Assembly (NCBI GenBank): GCA_023247285.1
Contig: JAHFGU010000057.1
Span: 1 to 8,568, forward strand
Direction: 5' to 3'
DNA length: 8,568 nucleotides
Source of the DNA: Candidatus Omnitrophota bacterium
GTDB lineage: Bacteria > Omnitrophota > Koll11 > Aquiviventales > Aquiviventaceae
Under the pieces are notes generated by a model that did no database searches, was not told the origin of the DNA, and saw nothing but the letters and a program-made list of their open reading frames with translations. Positions 6,197 through 8,568 of this stretch are shown here, one piece after another. Made by a program: the position numbers and the translations under genes. How positions within the stretch are numbered: the stretch's first letter is position 1; every line of letters starts with the position of its first letter.

Positions 6197-6227
6197 AAGC
6201 GCCTTCAGAGCGCACGCACAGACGACG

Positions 6228-6479
6228 ATGCCAGACCCACTCATCACCAAGTTGCGGTTGCACGAGCAGGACACCGGATCGCCCCAGGTCCAGATCGCGC
6301 TGCTCACGCAGCGCATCAATGATCTCTCCTCGCATTTCCAGGCGCACAAGCGCGACTTCAACTCGCGCCAGGGCTTGCTCCGCATGGTGGGCCGCCGGCG
6401 CAGCCTCCTCGAATACCTCAAACGCCACCACGAAGACGCCTACCGCTCAATCCTCGACACCTTGAACCTCCGCAAATGA
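6228..6479 (+). CDS. rpsO: 30S ribosomal protein S15
   Basis: Primary-binding protein of the small-subunit platform, contacting 16S rRNA and bridging to the large subunit. The family signature is intact: [16 protein letters not shown] (15-30), the [12 protein letters not shown] loop (41-52) that replaces the usual KKDHHSRRGLL, and the C-terminal helix RRRSLLEYL. From the ATG at 6228 the protein is 83 aa, about six shorter than the usual 89, with the deficit in the first helix. An in-frame ATG at 6168 would add 20 residues with no S15 similarity, lies within rnpB P1 and precedes the predicted transcription start, so it was rejected. No Shine-Dalgarno sequence is evident upstream of 6228. pnp begins 7 nt after the stop, the common rpsO-pnp arrangement. 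Confidence 0.95.
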   Translation: MPDPLITKLRLHEQDTGSPQVQIALLTQRINDLSSHFQAHKRDFNSRQGLLRMVGRRRSLLEYLKRHHEDAYRSILDTLNLRK

Positions 6480-6486
6480 TCGCCGC

Positions 6487-8568
6487 ATGACGGCTCGTGT
6501 CACCGCCACGCTCGGGGCCGCAGCCCCGCTCTCGCTGGAAACCGGCGCGTTGGCCCGCCAGGCTGATGGGGCCGTCGTGGTGGCGCAGGGCGGCACCGTG
6601 GTGCTCGTCACCGCGGTCGCCAGCGAGCAGCCCACCGAGAGAGTGGACATCGTGCCGCTCACGTGCGATTACCGCGAGAAGACGTACGCCGCCGGCAAGA
6701 TCCCAGGCGGGTTCTTCAAGCGGGAGGGCCGCCCGACCGAAAAGGAAATCCTAACCGCCCGCCTGATCGACCGGCCGATCCGGCCGCTGTTCCCGAAAGG
6801 CTTCCTCCACGAGCTGCAGGTCATGGCCGCGGTGCTGTCCTCCGATGGCGAGTACGATCCCGACGTGCTCGCGCTCATCGGGGCCTCGGCAGCCTTGCGC
6901 CTCTCCTCGATTCCGTTCCCAGAAACGGTCGGGGCTGTGCGGGTGGGTCTCATCAACGGCCAGTTCGTGCTGTTTCCGACGTACCGGCAGCTTGCCCAGA
7001 GCGCCATCGACCTGGTGGTGGCCGGCACGGCGCGCGGCATCGTGATGATCGAAGCCGGCCTCAAGGAGGTTCCCGAGCAGCAGCTGGTGGAAGCCATCAC
7101 CTTCGGCTATCAGCAGCTCCAGACGACCATCGCGCTCCAAGAGGAGCTGGCCGGCCGCGCCGGCAAGCCGAAGGGATCTTTCCAGATCCGCAAGCCTGAG
7201 AGCGCGCTCGTTGACCGGGTCCGCGCCGCCGCGGTCGATGGGCTGGCATCGGTCAATGAACCGAAGAAGAAAGGCGAGCGGCATGAGGCGCTCGCCGCCC
7301 TCAAGGTCCGGGTGACCGAGCAGCTCACGGCAGACGGCGCGGTCACGGCCCAGCAGGTCAGCCTGGCGTTCGAGGGCGTGGAGCGCGAGGAAACCCGGCG
7401 CGCCATTCTCAGCCGGAAGATCCGGATGGACGGTCGCCGGTACACCGACCTGCGCGAGATCGCCTGCCAGGTGGGCGTGTTGCCCCGCACGCATGGCTCC
7501 GGCCTGTTCACCCGCGGCGAAACCCAGAGCCTGGCCGTCGCCACGCTCGGCACCAGCGATGATGAGCAGCTTATCGAGGCCCTGGAGGGCGAATCCTACA
7601 AGCGTTTCATGCTTCACTACAACTTCCCGCCGTTTTCCGTGGGCGAGGTGCGGCCGCTGCGCGGACCCGGGCGCCGCGAGATCGGGCATGGAGCGTTGGC
7701 CGAGCGCGCGCTCGAGCCGATGATCCCGCCGAAGGATGAATTCCCGTACACGGTCCGCGTCGTCTCCGATATCCTGGAATCCAACGGTTCCTCAAGCATG
7801 GCGACGGTGTGCGCCGGCAGCCTCTCGCTGATGGACGCCGGGGTGCCGATCAAAGCCCCAGTAAGCGGGGTGGCGATGGGGCTGGTGAAGGAGCCGTCAG
7901 GCACGGCTATTCTGACCGATATCTCCGGGCTCGAAGACCATGTGGGCGACATGGATTTCAAGATTGCGGGCACCCGCCTGGGCACGACGGCGATGCAGGT
8001 GGACGTGAAGCTGACCGAGGGCCTGAGCATCGAGCTGGTTCGGCAGATCGTCGATCAGTCGCACCCGGCCCGGATGGCGGTCCTGGACCTGATGGGGCGC
8101 ACGCTCGAGCGGCCTCGCCCGCAGCTCTCCCTCTACGCACCGCGCATCACCACGATCAAGATCAACCCGGAGAAAATCCGCGAGGTCATCGGCCCAGGCG
8201 GCCGCGTGATCCGCCAAATCATCGCGGAGACCGGCGCGTCTATCGACGTTGAGGATGACGGCAGCGTGGTGATTGCCTCCAACGACGCCGAGAAATCGCA
8301 GAAGGCGATTGACATCATCCGCACGCTGACCGAGGACGTCGAGGTGGGCCGGGTCTATCAGGGCAAGGTGAAGCGCATCATGAATTTCGGCGCCTTCTGC
8401 GAGATCGGGCCGGGGAAGGAAGGGCTCGTGCACATCTCCGAGTTGGCGGACAAGTACGTCAACAAGGTCGAAGACGTGGTGAAGATCGGCGATGAGTTTC
8501 CGGTCAAGGTCATCGAGATCGACGAGCAAGGACGAATCAATCTCTCCCGGAAGCGCGCCCTCAGTTCC
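6487..8568 (+). CDS. pnp: polynucleotide phosphorylase (3' end cut by window edge)
   Basis: 3'-to-5' phosphorolytic exoribonuclease and core of the RNA degradosome; a ring-shaped trimer in the cytoplasm. The frame is open for 694 codons to the window edge, and the family usually ends within a few tens of residues of this. The first RNase PH domain (about 5-215) includes LSLETGALARQADGAVVV and REKTYAAGKIPGGFFKREGRP. A helical linker follows (about 230-310). The second PH domain (about 312-540) is the catalytic one: ESNGSSSMATVC (431-442) for phosphate, GDMDFK (487-492) and QVDVK (504-508) for metal and catalysis. The KH domain has its GPGG at 569-572, and the S1 domain starts near 619 and looks complete to SRKRAL. 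The start is 7 nt after rpsO without a clear ribosome site, suggesting translational coupling. Confidence 0.97.
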   Translation, partial: MTARVTATLGAAAPLSLETGALARQADGAVVVAQGGTVVLVTAVASEQPTERVDIVPLTCDYREKTYAAGKIPGGFFKREGRPTEKEILTARLIDRPIRPLFPKGFLHELQVMAAVLSSDGEYDPDVLALIGASAALRLSSIPFPETVGAVRVGLINGQFVLFPTYRQLAQSAIDLVVAGTARGIVMIEAGLKEVPEQQLVEAITFGYQQLQTTIALQEELAGRAGKPKGSFQIRKPESALVDRVRAAAVDGLASVNEPKKKGERHEALAALKVRVTEQLTADGAVTAQQVSLAFEGVEREETRRAILSRKIRMDGRRYTDLREIACQVGVLPRTHGSGLFTRGETQSLAVATLGTSDDEQLIEALEGESYKRFMLHYNFPPFSVGEVRPLRGPGRREIGHGALAERALEPMIPPKDEFPYTVRVVSDILESNGSSSMATVCAGSLSLMDAGVPIKAPVSGVAMGLVKEPSGTAILTDISGLEDHVGDMDFKIAGTRLGTTAMQVDVKLTEGLSIELVRQIVDQSHPARMAVLDLMGRTLERPRPQLSLYAPRITTIKINPEKIREVIGPGGRVIRQIIAETGASIDVEDDGSVVIASNDAEKSQKAIDIIRTLTEDVEVGRVYQGKVKRIMNFGAFCEIGPGKEGLVHISELADKYVNKVEDVVKIGDEFPVKVIEIDEQGRINLSRKRALSS

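Noticed and set aside
6168..6227. Upstream in-frame ATG for rpsO at 6168
   Set aside because: It lies in rnpB helix P1, before the predicted transcription start, and adds residues with no S15 character.
1744..7689. Long minus-strand open frames (for example 1744-2625, 2719-3477, 6751-7689)
   Set aside because: They lie opposite dnaG/rpoD and pnp, encode low-complexity Arg/Leu/His-rich peptides with no recognisable domain, and reflect the high GC content.

Overview
The window is a GC-rich stretch of bacterial chromosome packed with housekeeping genes, all on the + strand. In order they are: DNA primase (dnaG, 38-1798), the primary sigma factor (rpoD, 1810-3396), tRNA-Val(CAC), a membrane methyltransferase of the isoprenylcysteine/phospholipid methyltransferase type, tRNA-Met(CAT), a C4 zinc-ribbon coiled-coil protein, RNase HI, the RNase P RNA (rnpB), ribosomal protein S15 (rpsO) and polynucleotide phosphorylase (pnp, running off the right edge). 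No phage, CRISPR, toxin or secretion genes are visible. The organism cannot be named from this window. DnaG and RpoD read like those of uncultivated GC-rich lineages such as Omnitrophota or Nitrospirota. That is an impression from protein style, not a search result. Neither tRNA gene encodes CCA, so the cell must add it after transcription.

Left block (1-3480): dnaG and rpoD form the classic replication/transcription operon with an 11-nt gap. The dnaG ribosome-binding site sits in the loop of a GC-only hairpin. A 14-bp stem-loop follows rpoD and probably terminates it. Middle block (3494-4532): two tRNA genes flank the methyltransferase. The 3' part of tRNA-Val has a 17-bp inverted copy between the tRNA and the methyltransferase start. 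Right block (4543-8568): a cluster for RNA metabolism. The zinc-ribbon gene overlaps rnhA, rnhA ends one base before the rnpB P1 helix, and rpsO-pnp follows from a near-consensus promoter whose -35 box lies inside the last helix of rnpB.

The most unusual object is rnpB itself. It looks at first as if it stops at a hairpin plus T-run near 6117, but the 3' strands of P19, P4 and P1 lie beyond that hairpin. A 76-nt insertion carrying a perfect 21-bp palindrome therefore sits in the P19 loop of an otherwise intact RNase P RNA. The outer 9 bp of this palindrome are identical to the outer stem of the hairpin after rpoD, suggesting a shared repeat family or a shared terminator design.
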